A stretch of DNA of 64,000 bases from Plotosus lineatus. Its lineage: Eukaryota > Chordata > Actinopteri > Siluriformes > Plotosidae. Position numbers and translations under genes: made by a program. The notes below the pieces were generated by a model that searched no databases, was not told the DNA's origin, and saw nothing but the letters and a program-made list of their open reading frames with translations. The DNA lies in NCBI GenBank assembly GCA_024760905.1, contig CM045735.1, positions 34,210,749 through 34,274,748 on the forward strand, in the 5' to 3' direction. This document shows positions 54,309 through 64,000 of the stretch, piece after piece; positions within the stretch are counted from its first letter, which is position 1, and the number at the start of each line of letters is the position of its first letter.

Positions 54309-57039
54309 AAAAATTCAAAATTCGCACTGAAACTCACATGTAAGCAAGCGGAAGGCAGGGACCCAAGGCAGGCTGCGTCCATTGTTTCCAAACGATCAAC
54401 TGAAGTGCCCCTTCTCCCCAGTTCATGAAGGGACCGCCCACTCAACTAAATCTTGCAAGCCGATTGGCTTAATCACGTGACGCTGTTGCTTCCCGCCCAC
54501 TCAACTCAATATCGCAAGCTGATTGGCTTAGACGCGTGACGCTGTTGCCTCGCACATTCCCGTGGGATTTTTTGTGATTTTGTGATCTTATAGTGTTTGT
54601 GAACATCCTGCACCGTGGAGAAGAGCTATTGTCAGAGGTGAGTACAGTACTTAAAGTATTTATATATAAATTATATTTAAATATTAATACATTACAGTAT
54701 TTACATATGCATATAACTGTGGAAGGTTTAATATACACTTCTTGATATTGTATAGACACGAAAACATATAGAAATGAGAAAATGTGGTAGAAATGAGAGG
54801 GGTGTTCCTACTTTGCGGTTTTTTGAATATCGTGGTCAGTTCTGGTCTACATTATCCGCGATATTCAAGGGATGACTGTATTCAGAATTCTACTCTTCAT
54901 TTCTCCCCAAACAGTTTGCAAGATAATGTGGGTCTCCAGACAGATACCTGAAATCACACTGTTGTGGATGAGGTGCCGATGTGTGAGATCTACGATCTTT
55001 TGTGTCCTCCCAAGGAGAAGGAGGTGCTCTTGCACGATGAGGAAGATTAGCTTTCCTGAGAGATCCTTCCAAGTGCTGCCTGAGTCTGAGCACCTCTGCC
55101 TGAAGAGACTCAATGGCTTCACTATAAACAAACAAACAGGCTATAAAAATGTGAAGAGTTTATGGAAGCATGTATTTCAATGATGGGTCTCTGTCACTCC
55201 AGACTTCCTCATACAATACCACAGTTCTTCTCTCGGCACCCTGTCATATGCTTTCTCCAGATCCACAAAGGCACAATGCAGCTCCTTCTGACCTTCTCTG
55301 TACTTCTCTATTAACATCCTCAAAGCAAACACTGCATCTGTGGTGCTCTTTCTTGGCAGTTTGGTTTCATGCCAAGAAAGAGCACCACAGATGCAGTGTT
55401 TGCTTTGAGGATGTTAATAGAGAAGTACAGAGAAGGTCAGAAGGAGCTGTATTGTGCCTTTGTGGATCTGGAGAAAGCATATGACAGGGTGCCGAGAGAA
55501 GAACTGTGGTATTGTATGAGGAAGTCTGGAGTGACAGAGAAGTATGTTAGAGTGGTGCAGGACATGTATGATAGATGTAAGACAGTGGTGAGGTGTGCTG
55601 TCGGTGTGACAGAAGAGTTCAAGGTGGAGGTGGGACTGCATCAAGGGTCAGCTCTCAGCCCCTTCTTGTTTGCTATGGTGATGGATAGGCTAACAGACGA
55701 GGTTAGACAAGAATCTCCATGGACTATGATGTTTGCAGATGACATAGTGATCTGTAGTGAGAGCAGAGACCAAGTGGAGGAAAATCTAGAGAGGTGGAGG
55801 TATGCCCTGGAAAGGAGGGGATTGAAGGTTAGTCTTAGTAAGACAGAATACATGTGTGTGAACGACAAGGACCCAAGAGGAACTTTGAGGTTACAGGGGG
55901 CAGAGATAAAGAAGGTGGAGGATTTTAAGTACTTAGGCTCAACAATCCAGAGCAATGGAGAGTGTGGAAAAGAGGTGAAGAAGCGCGTGCAGGCAGGTTG
56001 GAATGGATGGAGAAAAGTGTCGGTGTGATGTGTGATAGGAGAGTATCGGCAAGAATGAAGGGAAAAGTGTACAAGACGGTGATGAGGCCAGCAATGTTGT
56101 ATGGTTTAGAGACAGTGGCCCTGGGGAAAAGACAGGAGTCAGAGTTGGAGGTAGCAGAGATGAAAATGTTGAGGTTCTCTTTGGGAGTAACGAGGATGGA
56201 TAGGATCAGAAATGAGTACATCAGAGGGACAGCACATGTTAGATGTTTTGGAGACAAAGTCAGAGAGGCTAGATTGAGATGGTTTGGACATGTACAGAGG
56301 AGGGATAGTGAGTATATTGGTCGTAGGATGCTGAGGTTGGAACTACCAGGCAAAAGGCCCAGAGGAAGACCAAAGAGAAGATTTATGGATGCAGTGAAGG
56401 CGGACATGAAGGTCGTTGGAGTAAGAGTAGAAGATGCAGAGGATAGGGAGAGATGGAGGCAGATCATTTGCTGTGGCGACCCCTGAAGGGAACAGCCGAA
56501 AGGAAAAGAAGAAGAAGAAGTATTTCAATGATGGGTGAGAAACGGCACACTGCACATCCCAAGCAACATTCGGAGTAATATATAGTACAGGTGTGCTAAA
56601 TGAACACTGCATACTTTATTTTTAGGGTCAACCACATGTCCATGCAATTTCACTCAGTATGTGGCAAGAGAGCTTAAAATACCTTCCCAATTAACTTCCC
56701 CAATAAAATTAACTTGCAATGATCGAAAAGAACCCACAACAACAGAACAATAACTGAATAATTTAAGAATGAGGTATTATATGTATCGATGTGTATCAGA
56801 CTTTCTGAATAAATAGTGAATATTTTGAGATTGAATCCAAGGAAGCTGCTACTGAATAATCCCAGAGATGGTGTTCAGCAACCTGCACTGTGCCTGAGGT
56901 GAATGCTTATTTTAGTATGTACAACACAGGGGCAGAACGATGATTAACACATCTACCTCACAACAAGAAGCCTCCCCATGCTCGTGTGGGTTATCTCCAG
57001 TCACTTCGGTTTCCTCCCACTGTCCGACAACCCCCCCTT

Positions 57040-57075
<36 letters not shown>

Positions 57076-58553
57076 AGTGCGAGTGAAAAGAAGAAGAGGG
57101 CTTGTGGAATGCAGTTGAATTGATATCGCAAAGGAATATGGTCAACACACGCGCGCACACACGTGCGAGTGAGAAGAAGAAACGGGCTTGAGTGATATCA
57201 CAAAGGAATATGGCCAAACCCGTCTACCATCAGTACGATATTGAAGCAGAAGGAGGTATTAAAAGGTATACTTTTATAATTTTTAAAGGGTTTATGATGT
57301 AATATTGGGGGCCTTGGAACGAATCATACGTTTTACATGTAAAATGCAGTTCAACTTATGAAAAATCCAGGTTAAGAAAAAGGCTCCGGAACCGATTCAT
57401 TTCGTAAGGTGAGGTACCACTGTACATGGAAATGTAAAGAAAAACCCAACTAAAATGAAACTTTGTAGTTTATTTCTTACATATTAAAATTTGGCACAGG
57501 CAGGTCAGATGAGCTCCACGCTAAGAAAAGATAAGCTTTGTGATGGTGTCTTGTTAAACCCATTCAGAACTTGAGTATATACTACATGGAAACACAAGTT
57601 AAATTTTAATATATTTGAAACATAAAAAAAATTGACACAAGTAGGTCATGGTGTGCTCCATGCACCAAGCAGAGCTAAAACCGCATGCCCCCAAGTGACC
57701 ATGACAATCCATGAATGTCAATCATTCTGATTCAAACATTTTCCGATCAGGATACTGCTTTAATTCCCAATTAAAAGTAGACCAATCAGCTTGTGCCGTT
57801 CCTGTGTAGCACACAGGAAAGTCCACCATCTCCCTTAATGATATATAGCAGTGTGCTCCTTTCAGTGTGTCCACTCTGCAGCAGACATAAATATTGGCTT
57901 GTTTCTGTTACCATCCCTACAGCAGTTATGAACAGACTCACTGGTGATTCGCTGGCTGCCCAGAACTTTGAGTTTTGATGTGGTCACCACAGTGATAGGC
58001 TGTGGTGAGGGAGGAGCTTCTGTGATAAGATGGATCTAGATTGGCTGGTTGTGCGTGTTGATCGCCCTGTCGTGCTCCATCTTCTGATAAGGAACAGGCT
58101 GAAGAAATATAGAGGGGAGACGTCCGGGAGGAGGGAAGGAAATGGAGCCAGTGATATGGAAGAATTTCCATAAAACAGAAAAAAAAAAACCTTCAGTCCC
58201 TGAACTCTTTATGTTCGTCATATTCAGTTAAGGTACAATTATTAGGAACAATGTCTACCACTCTTGCTATGTTGCTCCAGCTCGCTTATTCTGCTGACAG
58301 GCCAAGGCTGGAGAGGTGTATTGGGCCATCGCAGGGGAGAACTGGAGCCAGACAAACTGGGAACATGTCGCATCACTGCCCCTTCTCCACTCCCTAAGGA
58401 TCCTGGAGCACCTCCAAAGGGAATGGCATGGGTTGAAGAGGGCTGTGTGTGTTCTGGAGAGCCAGACATAGGATTTATTCGGCCATTTTCCTGTGAGGCA
58501 GATGGTGTTGTCTCCCTGTAAGAAACAGGAAAAGAGGGTGGTGAGAGACCACG

Positions 58554-58629
<76 letters not shown>

Positions 58630-61600
58630 GCAATCTGCTTATAACATTCAAAAATCAAGAGCAAACAGAAAAAAGAATGGACAGAAACAAAGGATGACAG
58701 AAACACAGTGGAAGCACAGCCCACCTCACTGCTACTCTCTGCTGGACAGGGCTTTGCACTGCAGGTGTGACTCGGCTGCTCCCAGAGCCCAGGAATCCAC
58801 TATCTGTTTCTGGAGTCACCACAGCCTCCTGTAAACCCAAAAAGTACAACAGATGGTTTCTAGTAGTATGGCTTCACTAAAGCTGACAAGAGTCCATTTC
58901 CTGCCAAATCATCCTTAATCATAAATGTAAATCTTATTATAGAAGGGCCAACTTTAACAATATAACTGAGGGCTGATGTGTTTTATATCCATTAGTGAGA
59001 ATTTTTGATGGTTGATTTTCCCGATGGTGATGCATAATGCTAATAAAATGTATGCTCACTTGCAACGAGGGCTGATGCAAAAAACAGGAGCTTGAGAAAA
59101 AATAAAAATGAAATTTATCTTTTTCTGATGTCAATTTGACAAAGAACTTCTAAAATATCATGATCATTGTAATGATATGTAAATATTATATTATATACAT
59201 TTTTACAGTCGGTCCTCTATTTACGAAAGCCTCTGAATACGAAAAATCCAGGTTACGAAAAACATTTAACTATATTTTCTTCCTCTTTTTACGAAAACAA
59301 CCTCTTTTTACAAAAAGCGCCAAACGCGCCATTCAAAAATTCAAACATGCTATTCAAATGTTCAAACAATGTGCGAGTTGCTGTCTCCCAACATCCTGCC
59401 CCGCTGGCCTCCCATTGGCCAGGAGGGAGCTGAACTGTACCCATACTTAATGTACCCATACTTCCTGTTTGTCACACGTGCGAAAGAGAGTTGAACAGGA
59501 CCGTTGGCTCGTGAGTGTTTTTGAGATTGATAATTGCAGCGTTATATTTTGTTATCCATCATGGACCCCAAGAAAGTGATTCTCGGTGACACTGAAAAGA
59601 AGAAGCGGGCTCCGTTATCAATCGAAGTGAAGCAGGAGATAATAAAAAAATACGAAAGTGGGATGCGGTTGAGCAAAATCACAAAGGAGTATGGCCGAAA
59701 CCCCTCTACAATCGGGACGATATTGAAGCAGAAGGAGACCTTAAAAGCGGAGATACAGTGACGGAGGTGATTATTTCGGAAAAAGCAACCACCATATTTA
59801 AGGACCTCGTGAAGGAGGGTGGGGGTGAAGGTTCTTCAGACCAGCAACCCCCGGACTTTAAAGCATCGCATGGGTGGTTTGAGAGATTTTAAAAAAGCTA
59901 AATCATTTTCTTTTAGTTTTAACACTTGTTTCATACATAATTGGTATACTTTTATAATTTTTAAAGGGTTAAGGGTTTATGGGGTAGTCTTGGGAGCCTA
60001 GGAACGAATCACACGTTTTACATGTAAAATGCACCTCTACTTATGAAAACTCCAGATTACAAAAAAGGCTCTAGAACGGATTAATTTCGTAAGTAGAGGG
60101 CAGACTGTATTATAAAAGTGAATTCTATTCACTGCTTTATCTTTTTCCCCCTCATCGTTTGAATTACATTATTAATTCTAACTGGGATACTTTCCTGTCC
60201 TACTCACCTGAAGCTGTGCTGTCATGGCTACATCATTCACCTTTAAAACCTTTCTTCCCCTGCCCAATCTCTGTCCCAGGCTGTTTTGGGATCTTATGCT
60301 ACTTGCAGCATGCCCTACAGTTTCCCATTTCCTTGGTAATGCTGCAGCTGGGACTGAGGCCTCTGTGAGAGCTTCCATAGAGTTACACACTTGTGAGCTA
60401 CTTGAGGTACCTGCAGGAGAGTCTGCCAATGGCAGTCTGAAGGGGGGCAGAAAAAGAGAGCGCAAGAACAAGAAAGTTAGAGAGAAAAGTAGTGTAAGAG
60501 AGCGCGTGAATGAGTGAGAGACTCAGAAACTCAGCCGTCACATGCTAATTACATGTTAATTAAATATTTAGTGTCATTATAGTGTTGAAGAGCCGAGCTG
60601 CATTCGCTTCGATTCCGTTTCTGCAAACAACCAAACTCACGACTGGAGAGGATCATTTGAGTTCCATTCATCTTTATGTCGCCACTGTTGTTCCCTTTCC
60701 ATCCCATCAACGCTGTCAGAAAGAGAACAATCTCGTAACTCCAGGGAATTATGATCCACCTTGACCTGATCTGGTTCTAACAGCCTGGACAAATCCTTCA
60801 AGTTCTGGTATCTGAATATGAGGCAAAAAAGATTACTGACACATTTTCTTATTAAATTAAATATTAAAAGATATTACGGTGATCCCTCGCTACTTCGTGC
60901 TTCAGTTCCTGCGGCTTCGGTACATCGCAGGTTTTTCAAAAATATTCACTGAAAAATAAAAAATAAGGAAACTAAGGAAAAATAGGGAAAAGTTCAGGAA
61001 AATGCCACAAAAGAAGGCCCATTATAAAAAAAAGAAAAAAAAACCCCCAACAAAACTATTTACATTTTTATGTGAGATGCGCATCTGAGTGTGTGCGCGC
61101 ACACATCTGTATGTGTGTGTGTGCGTCTGGGTGTGCATTTGTGTGTGTATTTATATTTTATTTACACCTTATGCATTATTTTTGAATTTTAATTGTTATT
61201 ACAAGCATTTATAGTGTTAAATATGTATTTATTGATATTACAGACGTTCCCCGACTTACGTTCATCCGTTTTTTTCGATTTTACTTTTTTTTTCCACAAA
61301 AAAAAAGTCAAATTTTGAGTTTAGACGTACCGACGTAGTACGCTGATGTAATGACGCAATGCCACTGCGTCCATTGTTTACAAAGGATAAACAGAGTGCC
61401 CCTCCTTCCCAGTTCAGTTATACATATATATGGGGGCAGTGGTGGTCTAGTGGTATAGGGCGCTGGATCGCTGATCCAAAGGTTGGGGGTTCGAGTCCCA
61501 CTCTCCACAAGGCTGTCACTGCCCCCCCCCCAGTGCAGCTAACTGGGTTATCAAAGGCGGGCCATGTCTCTCACTGTCTATGGTGAGAGGCATGTAAAAG

Positions 61601-61781
61601 AACCATTGCTGACTTTCGTAAAGAGTAGCTGCAAAGTCGTCAGTGTGTTTCTGTCCCTTGCTGAAAAGGGTTGTGACAGGAAGGGCATCCGACGTAAAAA
61701 CCTCTGCCAAATCAAACGTGCGAATCAGATGATTCGCTGTGGTGACTCCCGAGTAAAAGGGAAAAAGCCGAAAGAAAGACA

Positions 61782-61878
<97 letters not shown>

Positions 61879-62899
61879 ATCTCAGTTATATAGCGTGTTA
61901 CCCTTGTGTTAAGGCGTCGTCTCTGTGATCTTTGTGTTTACACTGTTTTGTGGACTTTTATAACCATAAGCAAATATGGTTGGTCAGAAGCGTAAGCCGA
62001 CCTGCATGGGTACAAGTCTCATACACAGAGATGAATTAACTATCTGCTCGGATCGGCGCGATCTAGCATGCATACTCAGTTAAGCAAAGAGAGTTGTAAA
62101 ATGAATGAAAACCTGAATCCAGGAAAGAGAACTCTCTGCTCCGTGATTCACATCACATCAGGCTGTTCTAAACGAGTTCAATGGCACCCTTGTGCACTTG
62201 AAAGACCGAAAGTCCGTATAACCCACAGCAAGTACACTATTTTTGCAAGTACACTACTTTCGGTATTGAGCGCCTCACATATTGTAAGTGACTCTGTATA
62301 AATAAGTGCCTTATTTTAAATTAATGTTGATATTATTTGATATATTTTATATTATTTTACAATGTTATGTTTATAATAATTCATTTAGGGGTGTTTTATG
62401 AGATAAGGTAATGGTATTTATGGATGTATAGTACAGTATGAGCGTCACACGTCATACGTCACTGTAACAACCTACGTTCACTTTCAACTTATGTTTGGCC
62501 GTCCGGAACCAATTAAAAACATAAGTTGGGGAGCGTCTGTATACACACATACATGTACGTATACGTCAATCGGGGGGGGGTCGATCCTACTTCTCGGATA
62601 TTTGGTGTTCGTGGAGGGTCTCAGTCCCCATTAACCATGAAAAGTGAGGGATCACTGCACTAATAAATACTAAAAATATAGAATACTTTCACTTTATTAA
62701 TTAAAAAACAACAACAAACAACTTACTGGTCCATCAGGTTACCAAAGTCTTTCTGTACATGATGTTTGAGGTCGAGAGGATGGAGGACACAAGGGAGCTT
62801 TTCTTCTTTACCCTTCTTTTTATCTCCATCACTCTCCCTACTTACAGAAATGACCTCCACGCCGACCAGGACGTCTGCATGAGCCGCTAAGGCAGCTTT
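52510..62899 (-). CDS. akna: AKNA-like protein gene, eleven exons visible, 5' part outside the window
   Basis: AKNA is a vertebrate AT-hook/coiled-coil protein, reported as a transcription regulator and as a centrosomal microtubule organiser. Eleven - strand exons can be chained with consistent phases and GT-AG sites. Landmarks in order are: GNLMDQYQNLKDL (helical); ETDSGFLGSGSSRVTP, the DSGFxGSxxSR motif typical of AKNA proteins; EAIESLQAEVLRLRQHLEGS, a leucine-heptad coiled coil; a Ser/Arg-rich linker; and a C-terminal part with LCFSC and YCPLCG cysteine pairs, as in AKNA. Upstream exons must lie beyond 64000. The C-terminus ends soon after CPLCG, shorter than mammalian AKNA. Naming rests on remembered motif order, not a search; the related AKNAD1 is a less likely alternative. 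Confidence 0.8.
52808..52927 (-). CDS. akna: akna-like exon J (first Cys pair)
   Basis: Acceptor ccttgaag|GC, donor GAAT|gtaaga. Encodes QKCSVSAERSNMRNYEATVR, RRPVHLCFSCLVQQNRSSE. The LCFSC pair corresponds to the first CxxC of the AKNA C-terminal motif. Confidence 0.75.
53012..53146 (-). CDS. akna: akna-like exon I
   Basis: Acceptor ttttgcag|GT, donor AACC|gtaagg. Encodes TVSDTQYTQSEDMTQKNISE, SPVIARITQRVRAETGW and SPKAYLN. Phase 1 to phase 1. Confidence 0.78.
53338..53468 (-). CDS. akna: akna-like exon H (recovered by phase)
   Basis: Acceptor ttttacag|GA, donor ACCA|gtgtgt. Encodes TLEGKMGSKREPRGHVGTVT, EGQERMVPRRSASFPCFR and PEPDT. Without it, exons G (phase 2) and I (phase 1) cannot join; with it, both junctions work. 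It has no ATG-led frame of its own. Confidence 0.72.
53680..53930 (+). mobile_element. SINE family 2
   Basis: The head 'agggtagcatagtggatacc', 'ttcttggttcaattcctggg', then body 'cgtgcttgtgtggttttcct' and tail 'caatcctagtgggattgagc'. Confidence 0.7.
54213..54878. mobile_element. Tigger-like MITE in akna intron
   Basis: TA|CAGTCGTACCCTTGCCAC at the left and 'cgatattcaagggatgactg'|TA at the right form a TIR. A poly(A) run of about 27 bp lies at 54278-54304. Its right end is 69 bp from akna exon G. Confidence 0.75.
54948..55121 (-). CDS. akna: akna-like exon G (coiled coil)
   Basis: Acceptor gtttatag|TG, donor TTCAG|gtatct. Encodes EAIESLQAEVLRLRQHLEGS, LRKANLPHRARAPPSPW and EDTKDRRSHTSAPHPQQCDF. 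The leucine spacing supports a coiled coil. The neighbouring SINE- and LINE-free flanks are only about 50-70 bp. Confidence 0.83.
55189..56520 (+). mobile_element. RTE-like LINE insertion with snap-back inverted 5' end
   Basis: Flanked by a 16-bp direct repeat TATTTCAATGATGGGT (55173-55188 and 56521-56536). The 3' end is CCCCTGAAGGGAACAGCCGA plus an (AAG)n tail. The first 169 bp (55189-55357) are the inverted copy of 55371-55539, with one mismatch, around a 13-bp loop. Inserted in the akna intron between exons F and G. Confidence 0.93.
55358..56486 (+). pseudogene. RTE-like reverse transcriptase, 5'-truncated, one frameshift
   Basis: The frame begins QFGFMPRKSTTDAVFALRML, then VDLEKAYDRVPREELWYCMR, GLHQGSALSPFLFAM, an intact MMFADDIVICSES catalytic block and FKYLGSTIQSNGECGKEV. 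A one-base loss near 56023 shifts to the frame that continues ARMKGKVYKTVMRPAMLYGL, LRWFGHVQRRDSEYIGRR and RPRGRPKRRFMDAVKADM, ending CCGDP. The endonuclease domain is absent. Well preserved, so a recent insertion. Confidence 0.92.
56930..57073. repeat. SINE family 2 fragment and (CA)n
   Basis: 'acatctacctcacaacaaga' and 'ggttatctccagtcacttcg' are family-2 pieces; (CA)n follows at about 57042-57073. Confidence 0.6.
57074..57423 (+). mobile_element. Tigger-like element remnant
   Basis: It carries broken pieces of the same coding region as 59561-59760 ('ttgaagcagaagga', 'aaaggaatatggccaaaccc'). It ends with 'cgattcatttcgtaaggtga' and 'ggtaccactg'|TA, the right TIR. The left end is lost. Confidence 0.75.
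57942..58098 (-). CDS. akna: akna-like exon F
   Basis: Acceptor tttcttcag|CC, donor CACCA|gtgagt. Encodes CSLSEDGARQGDQHAQPANL, DPSYHRSSSLTTAYHCGDH and IKTQSSGQPANH. Phase 1 in, phase 2 out. Confidence 0.75.
58259..58515 (-). CDS. akna: akna-like exon E
   Basis: Acceptor tcttacag|GG, donor AGTG|gtagac. Encodes ETTPSASQENGRINPMSGSP and a Ser/Pro/Gly-rich stretch ending VSRISELEQHSKS. Low complexity, as in this part of AKNA. It ends in phase 1. Confidence 0.78.
58559..58627. repeat. (CA)n microsatellite next to akna exon E
   Basis: About 69 bp of CA, reading (GT)n on the gene strand, ending 44 bp before the exon E acceptor. Confidence 0.97.
58725..58828 (-). CDS. akna: akna-like exon D (DSGF motif)
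   Basis: Acceptor gtttacag|GA. Encodes EAVVTPETDSGFLGSGSSRV and TPAVQSPVQQRVAV. Two donors are possible. AG|gtggg (end at 58725) keeps the frame with exon E; A|gtgagg (58730) would give an early stop. Confidence 0.82.
59206..60107 (+). mobile_element. Tigger-like (pogo superfamily) transposon, internally deleted
   Basis: TA|CAGTCGGTCCTCTATTTACG at the left and 'cgtaagtagagggcagactg'|TA at the right are TIRs. It contains the N-terminal transposase exon (59534-59892) but nothing of the catalytic domain. Confidence 0.9.
59534..59892 (+). pseudogene. Tigger/CENP-B-type transposase N-terminus
   Basis: The frame includes MDPKKVILGDTEKKKRAPLS (ATG at 59561), then IEVKQEIIKKYESGMRLSKI and YGRNPSTIGTILKQKETL, the first helix-turn-helix of the CENP-B-like DNA-binding region. 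It meets TGA at 59759. In a shifted frame the second HTH begins: IFKDLVKEG and FKASHGWFERF, then a stop at about 59890. The catalytic DDE region is absent. Confidence 0.85.
60208..60436 (-). CDS. akna: akna-like exon C
   Basis: Acceptor cccttcag|AC, donor CTTCAG|gtgagt. Encodes LPLADSPAGTSSSSQVCNSM, EALTEASVPAAALPRKWETV and a basic segment GQRLGRGRKVLKVNDVAMTA. It ends in phase 0. Confidence 0.8.
60641..60811 (-). CDS. akna: akna-like exon B
   Basis: Acceptor atattcag|AT, donor CAGTC|gtgagt. Encodes YQNLKDLSRLLEPDQVKVDH, NSLELRDCSLSDSVDGM and EREQQWRHKDEWNSNDPLQ. Phase 2 to phase 2. Confidence 0.8.
61432..61784 (+). mobile_element. SINE family 1, inner level of the nest
   Basis: Full length with A box and B box, and tail ending AAAGAAAGACAGACA. 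The flanking repeat ACATATATAT is at about 61422-61431 and 61783-61792. Confidence 0.92.
61785..61872. repeat. (TA)n(CA)n tract after the SINE tail
   Basis: TA then CA runs, probably grown from the SINE target duplication. Confidence 0.95.
62727..62899 (-). CDS. akna: akna-like exon A (first visible)
   Basis: Acceptor tctgatcag|AA, donor ACCA|gtaagt. Encodes KAALAAHADVLVGVEVISVS, a Lys/Glu-rich stretch, and HHVQKDFGNLMD. It ends in phase 2 and completes Gln with exon B. Confidence 0.75.
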
Positions 62900-63039
62900 C
62901 TGATCAGAGACAGATGAGAAGATACCCAGCACCATACAACTACTAGTAATATACAGTAACTGCTGAAAGCGCACATTAAATAAGGTTACACAATTACAAT
63001 TCAGGGGATTAGTCCCTTTCTCTCTCTTTCTCTCTCTCA

Positions 63040-63650
63040 CCCTCACTCATTTGCCAATTCTATGAGGTCGTGAGCCTATCTCAGCTGACATTGCTCAGAC
63101 CAAGACAGAACACATACACAGGGGCAGCTCGTCAGACCAACACAGGGTCAACACACAGGGACAATTTGGAGCAGCCAATTACACAGATGTGCATGTCTCC
63201 GCACTGTCAGAGATGAGACAAATGCAAACTCCACACAGAAACACCTTTGTGCAAACTAGAACTTGAAGCCAGAGCCTTTTCTGGTGTGAGGCGGATGTGC
63301 TAACCACTACGCCACTTTTTTCGTTCCTTCATTTTCTAAGCCACTTCATCCTATTTAGAATCATGGGGAGACTGGCGTCTATCACAGCCGACTCTGGGCA
63401 AAGGTCGGTTCCCTGAACAGTTCACCAGACCATTGCAAGGCCGACATATACCATTTACACTAATGGGTGATTTAAAACAGCCAATTAGCCTTCTGCACAT
63501 TCTTTTTGGACTATGGAAGCAAACCGGAATACCCAGAAGAAATCCACACAAAAGCACAGAAAGAACTTGCAAACTCCATCCAGAAACGCTTGAGTCTGGG
63601 AACTGAACTGAAACCTTCTTGCTATGAAGCGGCCATCCTGCTGCTACTGC
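63040..63650 (-). mobile_element. Two tandem SINE family 2 copies
   Basis: Both are on the - strand: one with head near 63315 ('ggcgtagtggttagcacatc' reversed) and a second at about 63330-63650 ('ttcatagcaagaaggtttca'). Confidence 0.7.
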
Positions 63651-64000
63651 TTCAATTAATTGTCACTAAAGTTAATACTAGCAGGCTAATAGAAAGCACC
63701 ACTTACTTCTCTTATGATGAATTAAAAGACCTTTGATGGCTGAATGTAAAATATCGCCAAACTCAATTAAGATTAAACTTAATGTATAAAAATTTTAACA
63801 GTGTTGCACCTAAATATTTAGGTAGCAATTTTAGAAGACTAGTTAATATTCATGGTCATGAACAAGAAATAGTATGTATGGTTTTTATATTCCAAATGTT
63901 AAAAATGCACTTTCAAATTATTTTAATATACAGGGTCTGCCTCCGAATGTTCAGTCAAGTCCATCTTTAAATAGTCCTTCTAAAAAAATTAGCATATTGT
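63651..64000. other. Nothing recognised
   Basis: AT-rich sequence with chance frames only. Presumably akna intron or 5' flank. Confidence 0.4.

Larger units (their letters stand above)
61241..62539 (+). mobile_element. 'CCCCGACTTACG'-family element, middle level of the nest
   Basis: TA|CAGACGTTCCCCGACTTACG and CATAAGTTGGGGAGCGTCTG|TA are both present, so this is the best-preserved copy of the family. It carries 'atggttggtcagaagcgtaa' (MVGQKRK). A SINE sits inside at 61432-61784. Confidence 0.88.
60877..62657. mobile_element. Outer TIR element of a three-level nest
   Basis: TA|CGGTGATCCCTCGCTACTTC at the left and 'aaaagtgagggatcactg' at the right are the ends. Its interior is interrupted by the element at 61241-62539. 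Tigger-like by TIR style. Confidence 0.8.

Noticed and set aside
58267..58626. Alternative reading frame of akna exon E (GDNTICLTGKWPNKS)
   Set aside because: Open for most of the exon, but it ends in a stop before the donor and does not connect in phase to exon F; the ETTPSASQ frame does.
62068..62301. 77-codon frame in the 61241-62539 element
   Set aside because: Part of a degraded non-autonomous element. The start-like MVGQKRK is upstream in another frame and no transposase domain follows.

Overview
This window looks like nuclear DNA from a teleost fish. The evidence is split genes with GT-AG introns, clear vertebrate proteins, many long (CA)n and (TA)n tracts, and a dense load of tRNA-headed SINEs, non-LTR retrotransposons and TIR DNA transposons of the kinds usual in fish. 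There are no prokaryotic operons, CRISPR arrays or phage genes. I found no complete tRNA or rRNA gene; the tRNA-like sequences are SINE heads.

Two host genes can be read, arranged tail to tail. (1) stxbp1 (Munc18-1, syntaxin-binding protein 1) lies on the + strand from 22759 to about 43200. Nineteen coding exons are visible (exons 2-20 in mammalian numbering) and every junction keeps the frame. The first coding exon is not in the window as far as I can see. The gene has two alternative C-terminal exons, one at 37708-37817 (long tail) and one at 41345-41427 (short tail). (2) An akna-like gene (AT-hook/centrosomal protein AKNA) lies on the - strand from 62899 down to about 52510. It appears as eleven exons whose phases fit together. 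Its 5' part lies beyond the right edge, and its 3' end is uncertain.

Layout: 1-22.7 kb is repeat-rich DNA upstream of stxbp1 exon 2 (5' flank and/or intron 1). It holds LINE copies (1-430, 1066-2074, 17028-20379), SINEs, and hAT and Tigger-type elements. 22.7-43.2 kb is stxbp1. 43.2-52.5 kb is the intergenic interval, with a fold-back Tc1-like element, a THAP-encoding TIR element and a hAT element with an 8-bp target duplication. 52.5-62.9 kb is the akna-like gene, whose introns carry a snap-back RTE-like LINE insertion, several Tigger relatives and a three-level nest of transposons. 63.0-64.0 kb is SINE relics.

I see no undescribed gene system. The most informative signals are the stxbp1 terminal-exon choice, the reconstructed akna exon chain, two independent fold-back transposon structures, a SINE family sharing its 3' tail with the resident RTE-like LINE, and a chimeric SINE with the same junction in two copies. 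Transposon family names are from recognition of motifs, TIRs and target duplications; no database search was run.
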